Positions 34,760 through 42,997 of a DNA stretch of 51,349 bases are shown one piece after another; position 1 is the first letter of the stretch; every line of letters starts with the position of its first letter. A program made the translations under genes and the position numbers. A model generated the notes under the pieces. That model saw only the letters and a program-made list of their open reading frames with translations, was not told the origin of the DNA and ran no database searches. The DNA is taken from NCBI GenBank assembly GCA_035370465.1, contig DAOOVW010000005.1:1-51349 (forward strand). Reading direction: 5' to 3'. The stretch is from a bacterium (GTDB lineage: Bacteria > Ratteibacteria > UBA8468 > B48-G9 > JAFGKM01).

Positions 34760-35353
34760 ATGAAATACTATCCTGAAATTGTTGAAAAACTTATTGAAAA
34801 TTTTTCAAAATTACCTGGTATAGGACCTAAAAGTGCAGAAAGAATTGCGAATTTTTTAATTACAGGTGATAATGAATTCATTGATAATTTTGTAGAAAAC
34901 CTTGCCAACCTGAAAAAGAAAATAAAAATATGTCAGAATTGTTTTAATCTTTCTGAAGATAATATATGTAATGTCTGTAAAGATACAACAAGAGAAAATA
35001 TAATATGTGTTGTAGAAAATATTAAAGACCTGGTAATTTTTGAAAAGGCATCTTTCAAAGGGAAATACCATGTTTTATGGGGAAGAATTTCCTTTCTTGA
35101 TAAAACAGACCCTGATGACTTAAGAATTCCGCAACTTATTGAAAGAGTTCAAAAAGAAAAGACAAAAGAAGTCATAATTGCAACGAGTACAACAAAAGAA
35201 GGAGAAGATACTGCCGCTTATATATCTGAAATCCTCAAGAAATTGAATATCCCGCATTCAAGAATTGGTTATGGCCTACCTGTTGGGGCAGAAATTGAAT
35301 ATGTTGACCTTCAAACAATAAAAAAATCTATTGAAGGAAGAAGAGGACTATAA
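34760..35353 (+). CDS. recR: recombination protein RecR
   Basis: Works with RecO (and RecF) to load RecA at gaps. The N-terminal helix-hairpin-helix LPGIGPKSAERIA (18-30), a C4 zinc finger (C58, C61, C70, C73) and a Toprim domain ending in GLPVGAEIEYVDLQTI are all present in 197 residues. No Shine-Dalgarno is clear before the ATG. Its stop overlaps the next start (TAATG). Confidence 0.96.
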   Translation: MKYYPEIVEKLIENFSKLPGIGPKSAERIANFLITGDNEFIDNFVENLANLKKKIKICQNCFNLSEDNICNVCKDTTRENIICVVENIKDLVIFEKASFKGKYHVLWGRISFLDKTDPDDLRIPQLIERVQKEKTKEVIIATSTTKEGEDTAAYISEILKKLNIPHSRIGYGLPVGAEIEYVDLQTIKKSIEGRRGL

Positions 35354-36234
35354 TGTTTTGTTTAATTTACAAATTTTGTTGTTTTTTAGGTATTCATTTG
35401 CCTTTAAAAGTTGCTTATTTCATTGCTGAACAAATCGCAAGATTAAGATATATTTTTTTTCCCTCTTTAAGAAAAACTGTCAGAAATAATATAAAAAAAA
35501 CACTTGCATATAGAAAAAAAAAGTTTGGAATTGATTATAAAAGTTATGATGTTATAAAAATAACCAAAAAAGCATATTTGAATTTTGCTAAATATATGAC
35601 TGATTTTTTTAATATACCAAAATGGGATATAGAAGTTGTTAAAAATAAGGTTTTTTTAGAAAATTTCAATCTACTTGATAAATGTCTTGAAAAAGGTAAA
35701 GGAGTTATTGCTTTAACTGCTCATATTGGAAACTGGGAACTTGCTGGTATTGTTGCTTCAATTCTTGGATATAAAGTCAGTGCTATTGCTATTCCTTATC
35801 TATCCCCTTCTGTAACAAAAATTTATGTTGAAAGAAGAAAAGATAAAGGAGTGGATGTAATACTTACAGGAAGTAATCCAAAACATATAATAAAAGCATT
35901 AAGAGAAAACAGGGTTCTTGCAATACTTGGGGATAGACCATTTACGGAAAAGGGAATATATGTGAAATTCATGGGAGAAAATGTATTATTCCCGAGAGGT
36001 CCTGCAACTTTATTTATTAAAACAAAAGCCGAATACATTGCAGGTTTTTTAATTATGGAAGGGAAAAATTATAGAATGTTTTTCAGGGAAATAGAAAAGC
36101 CACCTTCAAATTTGACAGAAGAAGAGAAAATTAAATTTTTAACTCAAAAAGGGGCAAATATAATTGAAGAACTTATTCTTGCCTACCCATCTCAATGGTT
36201 AAACTTTTCAAATGTCTGGGATAATTCCGCCTAA
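35353..36234 (+). CDS. LpxL/HtrB-like lysophospholipid/lipid A acyltransferase
   Basis: A 293-residue inner-membrane acyltransferase that would add a secondary acyl chain to lipid A. The catalytic HxxxxE is H124-E129 in TAHIGNWELAG, and GDRPFTEKGIYVKFMG with FPRGPATL are conserved. One N-terminal hydrophobic segment (about 3-27) anchors it. It indicates an outer membrane with lipid A or a similar lipid. Distinguishing LpxL from LpxM or PlsC-like relatives is not possible by eye. Confidence 0.87.
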   Translation: MFCLIYKFCCFLGIHLPLKVAYFIAEQIARLRYIFFPSLRKTVRNNIKKTLAYRKKKFGIDYKSYDVIKITKKAYLNFAKYMTDFFNIPKWDIEVVKNKVFLENFNLLDKCLEKGKGVIALTAHIGNWELAGIVASILGYKVSAIAIPYLSPSVTKIYVERRKDKGVDVILTGSNPKHIIKALRENRVLAILGDRPFTEKGIYVKFMGENVLFPRGPATLFIKTKAEYIAGFLIMEGKNYRMFFREIEKPPSNLTEEEKIKFLTQKGANIIEELILAYPSQWLNFSNVWDNSA

Positions 36235-36294
36235 CTATTGACACTCAAAAAACACAAAGGTATAACAAGGAAAAATGTGGAGGTTACCAGTTTA

Positions 36295-38022
36295 ATGAAA
36301 GGATATATCTCACAAGAAGAGATTGTGAGGGTAAGTGAAAAAGTTGATATTGTTGAAATTATTTCAAGATATGTAAATCTTAAAAAAAGTGGTAAGAATT
36401 ATAGAGGTATTTGTCCATTCCATACAGAAAAAACCCCATCTTTTTTTGTAAATCCTGAAAAACAAATTTTCCATTGTTTTGGATGTGGAATAGGTGGTGA
36501 TGTTTTTAAGTTTATAATGAATATTGAAAATATTTCTTTCCCGGAATCTGTTGTCAAAATTGCAAAAGAAGTTGGTATAGAAATAAATTTTCAAACAAAA
36601 CAAATTTCAAATAAAGATAAACAGGAAATAGTAAAAGCAAATGAGTTTGCTTTAAAAATTTATTCTGAGGTACTTTTTTCTTCCCAGGGAAAACAGGCAT
36701 CTGAATATCTGTACAATAGAAATTTTGATGATATAGCAATAAAAAATTTTTCTCTTGGTTATGCTCCTTATGATAGAAATTTTCTCTTAAAAAAAATAAA
36801 TGAACATTCTCTGGCAAAAGATGTTTTCATAAAAAGTGGTCTTATTTCAGAGAATGGAGAAAAAGATGTATTCACCAATAGAATAATATTTCCTATAATA
36901 AACACCAATAATGATATAGTTGGTTTTGGTGGTAGAACAATAGAAGAAAATGGTCTGCCAAAATATTTAAATACAAAAGAAAATATAATTTTTAATAAAA
37001 GCAGAACTCTCTATGGAATAAACTGGGCAAAAGAAACAATAAAAGAGAATAACTATGCAATTATCGTTGAAGGATATTTTGATGTTCTAAAACTATTGAG
37101 TAATAACATAAAAAATGTTGTTGCACCTATGGGAACATCTTTAACAGAAGGACACTTAAATATATTAAAAAGGTTCACTGATAAAATTTTACTTGTTTTT
37201 GATTCTGATACTGCTGGAATAAATGCATCTATTAGAGGACTTGAAAATATTCTGAAAAGCGGATTTGAAGTAAAGTTATGCCCTCTTCCAACTGGTTTTG
37301 ACCCTGATAAATTTATAGATGAATTTGGTACAAGTTCATTTATAAAATTGTTAAATAACTCTCAAAACTTTATTGATTTTATGATTACCAATGAAAGTAA
37401 AAATTTTGATATAAATTCTCCAAGAGGAAAATCCATTATTATAAAAGAAATAAGTAAATTATTATCTGTTATACCTGATGAAATTGAAAAAGAAGAATAT
37501 ATAAAATATCTATCATCAAAAACATCTATCCCACAAGAAACAATTGAAAAATATGTAGAAGAAAACAGCCAATCAAAAGAAGAAATAAAACCAGTGCAAA
37601 AAAAACCTCTTAAACCAAATGCGGAAATTTATCTTCTTGATATTATTTTAAACGACCAGACATATTTAGAACAAATAATTGAGAAAAAAGAGAAATTGAC
37701 AGAAAAATTAAAAAAAGTTGTTGAAGCAGTTGAAATATTGATAAACAAAAACATAAAACCAACTGTTGCAAATATAATAGGAATAATTGATGATGAGCAG
37801 ATTTTAAATCTTATTTCAAATGTTGCAATTGAAGATAATCTTATCTCAGAAGATAAAAAAAGAAAAATTTTTGATGATTGCTTAAAGAAAGTAGAAGAAA
37901 TATCTTTAAAGGAAACCCTCAATAAGAGAAAAAAAGAAATATTTGAAAAGGGTCCTTCTCCTTCAAAAAATGAATTAGAAGAAATACAAACAATAATATA
38001 TCAATTGCAAAAAGGGAGGTAA
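36295..38022 (+). CDS. dnaG: DNA primase
   Basis: Lays RNA primers for replication. The zinc domain has C40, H43, C61 and C64 (CPFH...HCFGC), and the Toprim catalytic core contains IIVEGYFDVL and VFDSDTAG. A TTG-started reading from 36238 is open, but the ATG at 36295 is chosen: TGGAGGT lies 10 nt before it and the protein then begins MKGYISQEEI as primases do; length 575. The C-terminal helicase-binding part is short. It is followed after one base by rpoD, the classical macromolecular-synthesis pairing. Confidence 0.95.
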   Translation: MKGYISQEEIVRVSEKVDIVEIISRYVNLKKSGKNYRGICPFHTEKTPSFFVNPEKQIFHCFGCGIGGDVFKFIMNIENISFPESVVKIAKEVGIEINFQTKQISNKDKQEIVKANEFALKIYSEVLFSSQGKQASEYLYNRNFDDIAIKNFSLGYAPYDRNFLLKKINEHSLAKDVFIKSGLISENGEKDVFTNRIIFPIINTNNDIVGFGGRTIEENGLPKYLNTKENIIFNKSRTLYGINWAKETIKENNYAIIVEGYFDVLKLLSNNIKNVVAPMGTSLTEGHLNILKRFTDKILLVFDSDTAGINASIRGLENILKSGFEVKLCPLPTGFDPDKFIDEFGTSSFIKLLNNSQNFIDFMITNESKNFDINSPRGKSIIIKEISKLLSVIPDEIEKEEYIKYLSSKTSIPQETIEKYVEENSQSKEEIKPVQKKPLKPNAEIYLLDIILNDQTYLEQIIEKKEKLTEKLKKVVEAVEILINKNIKPTVANIIGIIDDEQILNLISNVAIEDNLISEDKKRKIFDDCLKKVEEISLKETLNKRKKEIFEKGPSPSKNELEEIQTIIYQLQKGR

Positions 38023-38023
38023 A

Positions 38024-39199
38024 ATGGGAAGAAATAAGAAGAATCTTTCTAAAGGAGAACAAAAGAAAAAAATTTCTGAGATAATTGAATTAGGAAGAAA
38101 GAAAAAACATCTCTCATTAGAAGAAATAAATGATATCCTACCAATTGATATAACAGACCAGTCAGAAATAGATAATCTTTTTGATGAATTAGACCACTGG
38201 GATATTGATATTGATGAAAAAGAACCTTTTTCTATTGAGAAAGAAAAAATAATTGATACTGAGGAAGCAAAAAATGCTTTAAGGTCATATATGAAAATTG
38301 CTGGTAGTTATTCTCTTCTAACTCATGAAAAAGAGGTTGAGCTTGCAAAAGGTATTGAAGAAATGAAGAAAAAAATAAATCAAATGAAAAAAAGAAAAAA
38401 AATCTCCCAGGTTCAATACATGAATTGTTGTCAACAACTAAATGAATTAAGGGGACTCTTGATAAAATCAAATCTTCGTCTTGTTATAAATATTGCAAAA
38501 AGATATAACAATCCTAAACTTTCAATTCTTGACCTAATTCAAGAAGGCAATATTGGACTTATGAAAGCAGTTGAAAAATTCAAATATAAAACTGGCTTTA
38601 AATTCAGTACTTATGCAACATGGTGGATAAGACAGGCAATAACAAGAGCAATTGCCGACCATTCATCTACTATAAGAATTCCTGTCCATATGATTGAAAA
38701 AATAAATAAACTGAAAAAATTAGAAGCAAAATCTAATCAAGGAAATAATGGTGAATTAGAAGATGAAGAAATTGCAAAAAAACTGAAAATACCTGTTGGG
38801 AAAATAAAAAATATAAGAAGGTCTATGAGACCAGACCCTATATCTATTGATTTACCTGTTGGAGATGAAGAAAGAGCAACAATTGGTGATTTTATAGAAG
38901 ATAACAAGAGTCCCAATCCATTAAAGCGAGTAAAACAATCTCTTCTTGCAGAAGAAATTGAAAAAGCATTAAAGGTTTTGGATGAAAGGGAAGAAATTAT
39001 TATAAGATTAAGGTTTGGTCTTGATGAAAAAAGATATTCAAGAACATTAGAAGAAGTTGGAGATTATTTCAATTTAACAAGGGAAAGAATAAGACAAATA
39101 GAATCAAAAGCAATACAAAAATTAAAAAATTCAATTCATTCAAAAAAATTAGCATTATTTCTTGAAGGAAGTTTTGAAACATCAATACCTACCAAGTAA
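38024..39199 (+). CDS. rpoD: housekeeping RNA polymerase sigma factor
   Basis: The 391-residue main sigma. Region 1.1 is abbreviated (1 to about 75), region 1.2 begins DTEEAKNALRSYMK, region 2 contains DLIQEGNIGLMKAVEKF and TYATWWIRQAITRAIADH, region 3 IRIPVHMIEKINKL, and region 4.2 the helix-turn-helix TLEEVGDYFNLTRERIRQIE. The non-conserved insert between 1.2 and 2.1 is short. GGGAGG precedes the ATG. The promoters I note with TTGACA/TATAAT are its expected targets. Confidence 0.97.
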   Translation: MGRNKKNLSKGEQKKKISEIIELGRKKKHLSLEEINDILPIDITDQSEIDNLFDELDHWDIDIDEKEPFSIEKEKIIDTEEAKNALRSYMKIAGSYSLLTHEKEVELAKGIEEMKKKINQMKKRKKISQVQYMNCCQQLNELRGLLIKSNLRLVINIAKRYNNPKLSILDLIQEGNIGLMKAVEKFKYKTGFKFSTYATWWIRQAITRAIADHSSTIRIPVHMIEKINKLKKLEAKSNQGNNGELEDEEIAKKLKIPVGKIKNIRRSMRPDPISIDLPVGDEERATIGDFIEDNKSPNPLKRVKQSLLAEEIEKALKVLDEREEIIIRLRFGLDEKRYSRTLEEVGDYFNLTRERIRQIESKAIQKLKNSIHSKKLALFLEGSFETSIPTK

Positions 39200-39219
39200 T
39201 ATAATAGAAATGGAGAAAG

Positions 39220-39981
39220 ATGTCATTTATAAAATTCCTTGGGACCGCAGGGGCAAGATTTGTAATGTTGAAACAATTAAGAGCAAGTGGTGGAATGTGG
39301 TTTTCAATAAATAACACAAATTTTATTGTTGACCCTGGTCCCTGTTGCCTTTTTAGAATAATTAAAAGCAAACCAAAACTGCACCCAGAAAAATTAGATG
39401 GAATATACCTTTCTCATAAACATTTAGACCATTCCTGTGAAATAAATTTAATGATTGAGGCAATGACAGAAGGAGGTAGAGAAAAGCAAGGAATTGTTTT
39501 TACTCCATTGGATGCTATCTCAAATGACCCTGTTATATTAAAATACATAAGAAACTTCCCTGAAAAAATAGAAATTTTACAAGAGGGAAAAGAGTATAAT
39601 TTAAAAGATATAAAATTTGAAATACCTGTAAGACATAAACATGGAGTAGAAACATATGGATTTAAATTAAAAAGCGCAAATATACCTGTTATTTCTTATA
39701 TCCCGGATACTGCTTTTTTCCCAGAAATTATAGAAAAATATAAAGGAAGTGATATTCTCATTATAAATACTGTTTTATATGAAAAAAAAGAAAATGTTTT
39801 ACACCTTTCTTTACAGGAAGCAGAAGATATAATATCTCAAATAAAACCCCAAAAGGCAATTATTACACATTTTGGTATGACAATGATTAAAAATAAAATA
39901 TGGGAAAAACAGGGAGAAATAAGCAAAAGGGCAAAAACAGATGTTATAATTGCATATGATGGAATGAATCTTGAAATTTAA
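39220..39981 (+). CDS. MBL-fold metallo-hydrolase
   Basis: A 253-residue metallo-beta-lactamase fold protein. The dinuclear metal motif is HKHLDH (66-71), FIVDPGP (35-41) leads to it, and PDTAFF and ITHFGM supply later ligands. The family includes phosphodiesterases and RNases; this member resembles the compact ribonuclease Z-like/PhnP-like group but has no further specific mark. GGAG precedes the ATG. It overlaps the GspF-type gene by 11 nt. Confidence 0.82.
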   Translation: MSFIKFLGTAGARFVMLKQLRASGGMWFSINNTNFIVDPGPCCLFRIIKSKPKLHPEKLDGIYLSHKHLDHSCEINLMIEAMTEGGREKQGIVFTPLDAISNDPVILKYIRNFPEKIEILQEGKEYNLKDIKFEIPVRHKHGVETYGFKLKSANIPVISYIPDTAFFPEIIEKYKGSDILIINTVLYEKKENVLHLSLQEAEDIISQIKPQKAIITHFGMTMIKNKIWEKQGEISKRAKTDVIIAYDGMNLEI

Positions 39982-40996
39982 ACTCTTATATAAAAGTATT
40001 TCAAAAGGGAAAAAATTGTTCTTGTTAAAAAATATATTTTCTGGGAAAAAAGAATTTTATTTTAGATTATCCTCTTTGCTTTCTTCTGGATTTGATATAA
40101 TTTCTGCTATTTCCAATCTTGAAAAGAATAACCCCTTACATCAAAAAGAGATTGTTTCTTTTATAAAAAGAGAGATATCAAAAGGGAAAAATTTATCAGA
40201 AGCAATGAAAAATTTCTCTCTCTTTTCTAATTTTGAAATAAAGAGTATTTCTGCTGGAATTAAATCAGGAAATCTTCCTGAGACACTCCTTTCTCTATCT
40301 GACTATTTTTCTTTTCTTGAAAATATAAGAAGAAACATTATTTCTGGTTTAACTTATCCATTTATACTTTTAAATTTAGCAATTATTATTCCTGCCATCC
40401 CTACTCTTTTCTTAAAGGGATTTTTCCCATTTTTGGGTAAAATTATTATTCCTTTTATTATTATCTATGGAAGTATTTTTGTTTTTGGTTATCTACCTGA
40501 TATTTATAAAAAGAGAAATTTGAGAGAAAAGTTAGACGAAATAATTATAAAAATCCCCTTTTTAGGAAAAATCTTAGTAAATTTTCAAGTAGTTATATTT
40601 TTAAAAACATTTGTTATTTTGTATAAAGCAGGAATTGATATTATAAGTTCATTTAGAGATGCAACAGAGGTTATAGGAAATGAAACAATAAAGAAACAAT
40701 TTGATAAAAATTTTGCTTTATTAAAAGAAAATATACCTGTTTCAGAAGCAATTAAAAATAATCAATTTTTACCAGATGAAGTTAAAGGGATGATTGAAAC
40801 AGGAGAAATAAGCGGAAATATGGATAAAACAATTGAAAAAGTTATCCAATACACAGAAGAAGAAACAAAATTTATAATAAACCAGATATTAAAAGTTATT
40901 CCTGTTGTTATTTATCTTATAGTTGCTGCTTATGTTGGTTATATAATAATTTCTTTTTACTCCGGATATATAAAAACAATAAATTCTTTTCTCTAA
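39971..40996 (+). CDS. type II secretion/type IV pilus inner-membrane platform protein (GspF/PilC)
   Basis: 341 residues with the duplicated T2SSF domain: cytoplasmic part FRLSSLLSSGFDIISAISNL, a membrane pair around 125-165, a second cytoplasmic repeat (about 210-300) and a final helix. It would be the platform on which the assembly ATPase acts. The start is TTG at 39971, as no ATG lies near; it overlaps the MBL gene. No pilB, pilT or pilin is adjacent in the window. Confidence 0.83.
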   Translation: MKFKLLYKSISKGKKLFLLKNIFSGKKEFYFRLSSLLSSGFDIISAISNLEKNNPLHQKEIVSFIKREISKGKNLSEAMKNFSLFSNFEIKSISAGIKSGNLPETLLSLSDYFSFLENIRRNIISGLTYPFILLNLAIIIPAIPTLFLKGFFPFLGKIIIPFIIIYGSIFVFGYLPDIYKKRNLREKLDEIIIKIPFLGKILVNFQVVIFLKTFVILYKAGIDIISSFRDATEVIGNETIKKQFDKNFALLKENIPVSEAIKNNQFLPDEVKGMIETGEISGNMDKTIEKVIQYTEEETKFIINQILKVIPVVIYLIVAAYVGYIIISFYSGYIKTINSFL

Positions 40997-41167
40997 CTTC
41001 TGCTTGTCAGAACTCTTAAACAAATCTCTAATTTATTTTTTATATCGCTCAGGTCTCTTAATTCTCTCTGCCATAGGTGTTCTACTTTAGTATCAATAAT
41101 CAGGACTTCAAGAACTTCAATTTCTTTCTCAAGTTTTAAAATCCTAAATTCCCATATTTTTGGACAT
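40993..41167 (-). pseudogene. frameshifted small coiled-coil protein gene
   Basis: On the minus strand 41166-40993 is an open, protein-like frame with heptad character (ILKLEKEIEVLEVLIIDTKV) and a proper stop, but no start. An ATG at 41167 lies one frame away, and dropping one A from the A5 run just after it would give MSKIWEFRILKLEKE and an intact protein of about 55 residues. It is a decayed gene or a sequencing slip. Its end overlaps the GspF-type gene by 4 nt. Family unknown. Confidence 0.4.
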
Positions 41168-41175
41168 TAAGATAT

Positions 41176-41317
41176 TCATATTGTTTTTACTGTATGTATA
41201 AACTCAAATGGGGATAAAGACATATTTTCTTCTTATAATGTTCATATAGGCATTAAGTATAGCATCTACCTTTGTTAAAAAACCCTGTTGCTGTGATGAA
41301 TATATGATATAATAAAC
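41176..41317 (-). pseudogene. decayed coding fragment
   Basis: Minus-strand reading gives SSQQQGFLTKVDAILNAYMN and IIRRKYVFIP, stops, then continues one frame over as PFEFIHTVKTI. The composition is that of real protein, with a frameshift near 41207-41211. It may belong to the same lost gene as its neighbours. I do not recognise the family. Confidence 0.4.
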
Positions 41318-41412
41318 TTACTTAGTGCCTAATTATGGCGGAATTTGGGAAAATATCGCTTTTTGTTTTTTAGAAATTTCAGTCAAAAATATTTTACCAT
41401 TTTCCATCTCTA

Positions 41413-41604
41413 CTATTTTGATTTTTTTAATTCATAAAGAAGTTTTATAAGAGTATAATCTTTAAAAATATCTTTTTCTCTCATAATTTTACAAACACCT
41501 GAATGTAGAATAAAAGAAAGGAAACTTAAAAATTGTCTCGCTTGTTTCTTCTTTTTATCCCAATAACTTTCTCCTTCATATACATAAACATTCTTCCCTA
41601 TTTT
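41413..41604 (-). pseudogene. transposase-like N-terminal remnant
   Basis: The minus-strand frame reads KIGKNVYVYEGESYWDKKKK and on to a stop at 41413. The pattern Y-x-Y-E-x-x-S-Y-W-D-K-x-K-K-Q resembles the N-terminal segment of IS4/IS1634-like transposases. There is no start codon and no catalytic core. The rest of 40997-41877, about 880 nt, holds only the decayed frames, one hairpin and the cas promoters. Confidence 0.4.
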
Positions 41605-41727
41605 CTATTCTATATAACTATTTAAAATTTAAATGTCATCTGTTTCAATTCCTGATTTTTCAATAGATTTTATCAGATAAGAAAATAGTTATTAATATTA
41701 CAGGATTTTAGGTTTATAAAGGAAGGG

Positions 41728-41755
41728 AAATATCCGAAGGATACTTCGGATATTT
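41728..41755. terminator. perfect 12-bp hairpin before the cas operon
   Basis: Arms at 41728-41739 and 41744-41755 (AAATATCCGAAG and its exact complement) with loop GATA. Short T-runs on both sides would allow weak termination either way. It lies between the decayed zone and the cas promoters, and may shield the locus or be the end of a lost element. Confidence 0.55.
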
Positions 41756-41783
41756 TCATATTACTTGACCATAAATAGGTTAT

Positions 41784-41813
41784 TTGTCAAAAGTTATTAT
41801 GAAATTTTATAAT
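41784..41813 (+). promoter_or_regulatory. upstream promoter of the cas operon
   Basis: TTGTCA (41784-41789), 18 nt, perfect TATAAT (41808-41813). The -35 overlaps the right arm of an inverted repeat TTGAC (41765-41769)/GTCAA (41786-41790). Confidence 0.5.
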
Positions 41814-41840
41814 AAATTTAGTATATCTCAATTCATAAAT

Positions 41841-41869
41841 TTGAAAGTAAAAATTTATCAGAGTATAAT
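41841..41869 (+). promoter_or_regulatory. proximal cas promoter, implying a leaderless cas6 mRNA
   Basis: TTGAAA (41841-41846), exactly 17 nt, perfect TATAAT (41864-41869). Transcription should start near 41876, one or two bases before the cas6 ATG at 41878. No Shine-Dalgarno lies before that ATG. Confidence 0.7.
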
Positions 41870-41877
41870 TTTTTAAA

Positions 41878-42639
41878 ATGAGGCTCAATATAACATTTTT
41901 TTCTGAAAAAGAAATTATACTCCCAATTTCTTACAATTATATTCTTCAAAGTTTTATATACAGGAATTTAAATACCTTTTTAAGTAATTTTCTTCACAAA
42001 GATGGTTATATATATGAAAAAAGAAGTTTTAAACTTTTCACATTTTCAAGAATAAATGGGAAATTCAGAAAAGAACAAGAAAATTTTATTTTCTCCCCTC
42101 CAATTTCTTTTATACTATCCTCTCCAAAAGAAGAAATTTTAGAATGTTTTGCTGAGACTCTTGTGAAAAAAAACATCTTTATTTTAAATAATAACTTTAT
42201 TTACATAGAAGGCGTAGAAGTCCAATTCTATCCTAATTTTTCAAAAAAAGAATATGAAATAAAAATGCTATCCCCTGTTACCGTCTATTCTACATTAAAA
42301 GGAGAAAACAATAAGAAAAAAACATATTATTATTCACCAGCAGAAAAGGAATTTCAATCTCTTATTGTAGAAAATTTGAAGAAAAAATATTTTCTAATTT
42401 ATCAGGAAGAAACTGAAATAAATAATTTTGAAATAACTCCAATAGACATTAATACCTCAAATCTCAAAATTATAAATTATAAAGGGACAATTATAAAGGG
42501 ATGGATGGGGAAATTTAAAATAAAAGGAGAAGGAGAAATTTTAAAAGTTGCTTATGATTGTGGTATTGGGAGTAAAAACCCTCAGGGATTTGGTTGTTTT
42601 GAACTACTTCTATTTTCTGAAAAGGAAGTTAGGGGGTGA
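41878..42639 (+). CDS. cas6: CRISPR endoribonuclease Cas6
   Basis: Cuts the precursor crRNA within each repeat, leaving the 8-nt handle ATTGAAAC on crRNAs. The 253-residue protein has two ferredoxin-like folds; the N-terminal half shows LHKDGYIYEKRSFKLFTFS with H40 as likely catalytic histidine, and the C-terminus carries the glycine-rich loop GIGSKNPQGFGCFEL typical of Cas6. It is the first gene of the operon and appears to be translated from a leaderless mRNA. Identity is firm from motif and context. Confidence 0.93.
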   Translation: MRLNITFFSEKEIILPISYNYILQSFIYRNLNTFLSNFLHKDGYIYEKRSFKLFTFSRINGKFRKEQENFIFSPPISFILSSPKEEILECFAETLVKKNIFILNNNFIYIEGVEVQFYPNFSKKEYEIKMLSPVTVYSTLKGENNKKKTYYYSPAEKEFQSLIVENLKKKYFLIYQEETEINNFEITPIDINTSNLKIINYKGTIIKGWMGKFKIKGEGEILKVAYDCGIGSKNPQGFGCFELLLFSEKEVRG

Positions 42640-42685
42640 TTGATATTGCCAGAATACATGATTTATCTTAAAATAAAAAAAGGAA

Positions 42686-42994
42686 ATGGAAAATAAAAAC
42701 AAAAAAACAATTCCTGAATATGTAAAAAAACTCTTCTGGGATGTCAGAAAAGAAGATTTAGATATAGAAAAGCACTCTACATTTATTATCAAAAGAGTAT
42801 TGGATTATGGTGATGTTCCATCTCTGAAATGGCTGATTAGAATTTATCCTGACTATCTCATAAAAAAAGTTATCCACAATAAAAAAGGTCTACATCCAAA
42901 AACAATAAATTTCTGGGAAAAACATTATGAAAAAAGGCGTGTTCTTAAATGGTTAGAATATAATGACCTTGAACTTAAAACCCCTGAGGAATAA
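42686..42994 (+). CDS. DUF6922-like small protein inside the cas operon
   Basis: A 102-residue soluble protein. The run YVKKLFWDVRKEDLDIEKHS (13-31 region), FIIKRVLDYGDVPSLKWLIR and LHPKTINFWEKHY matches my memory of DUF6922 proteins, which are commonly encoded beside AbiEii-type nucleotidyltransferase toxins and may be antitoxins. No such toxin gene is here. AGGA lies only one base from the ATG, so initiation may be weak or coupled. It follows cas6 by 46 nt and precedes cas8b by 3 nt. It is not a known I-B subunit. Confidence 0.7.
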   Translation: MENKNKKTIPEYVKKLFWDVRKEDLDIEKHSTFIIKRVLDYGDVPSLKWLIRIYPDYLIKKVIHNKKGLHPKTINFWEKHYEKRRVLKWLEYNDLELKTPEE

Positions 42995-42997
42995 AAA

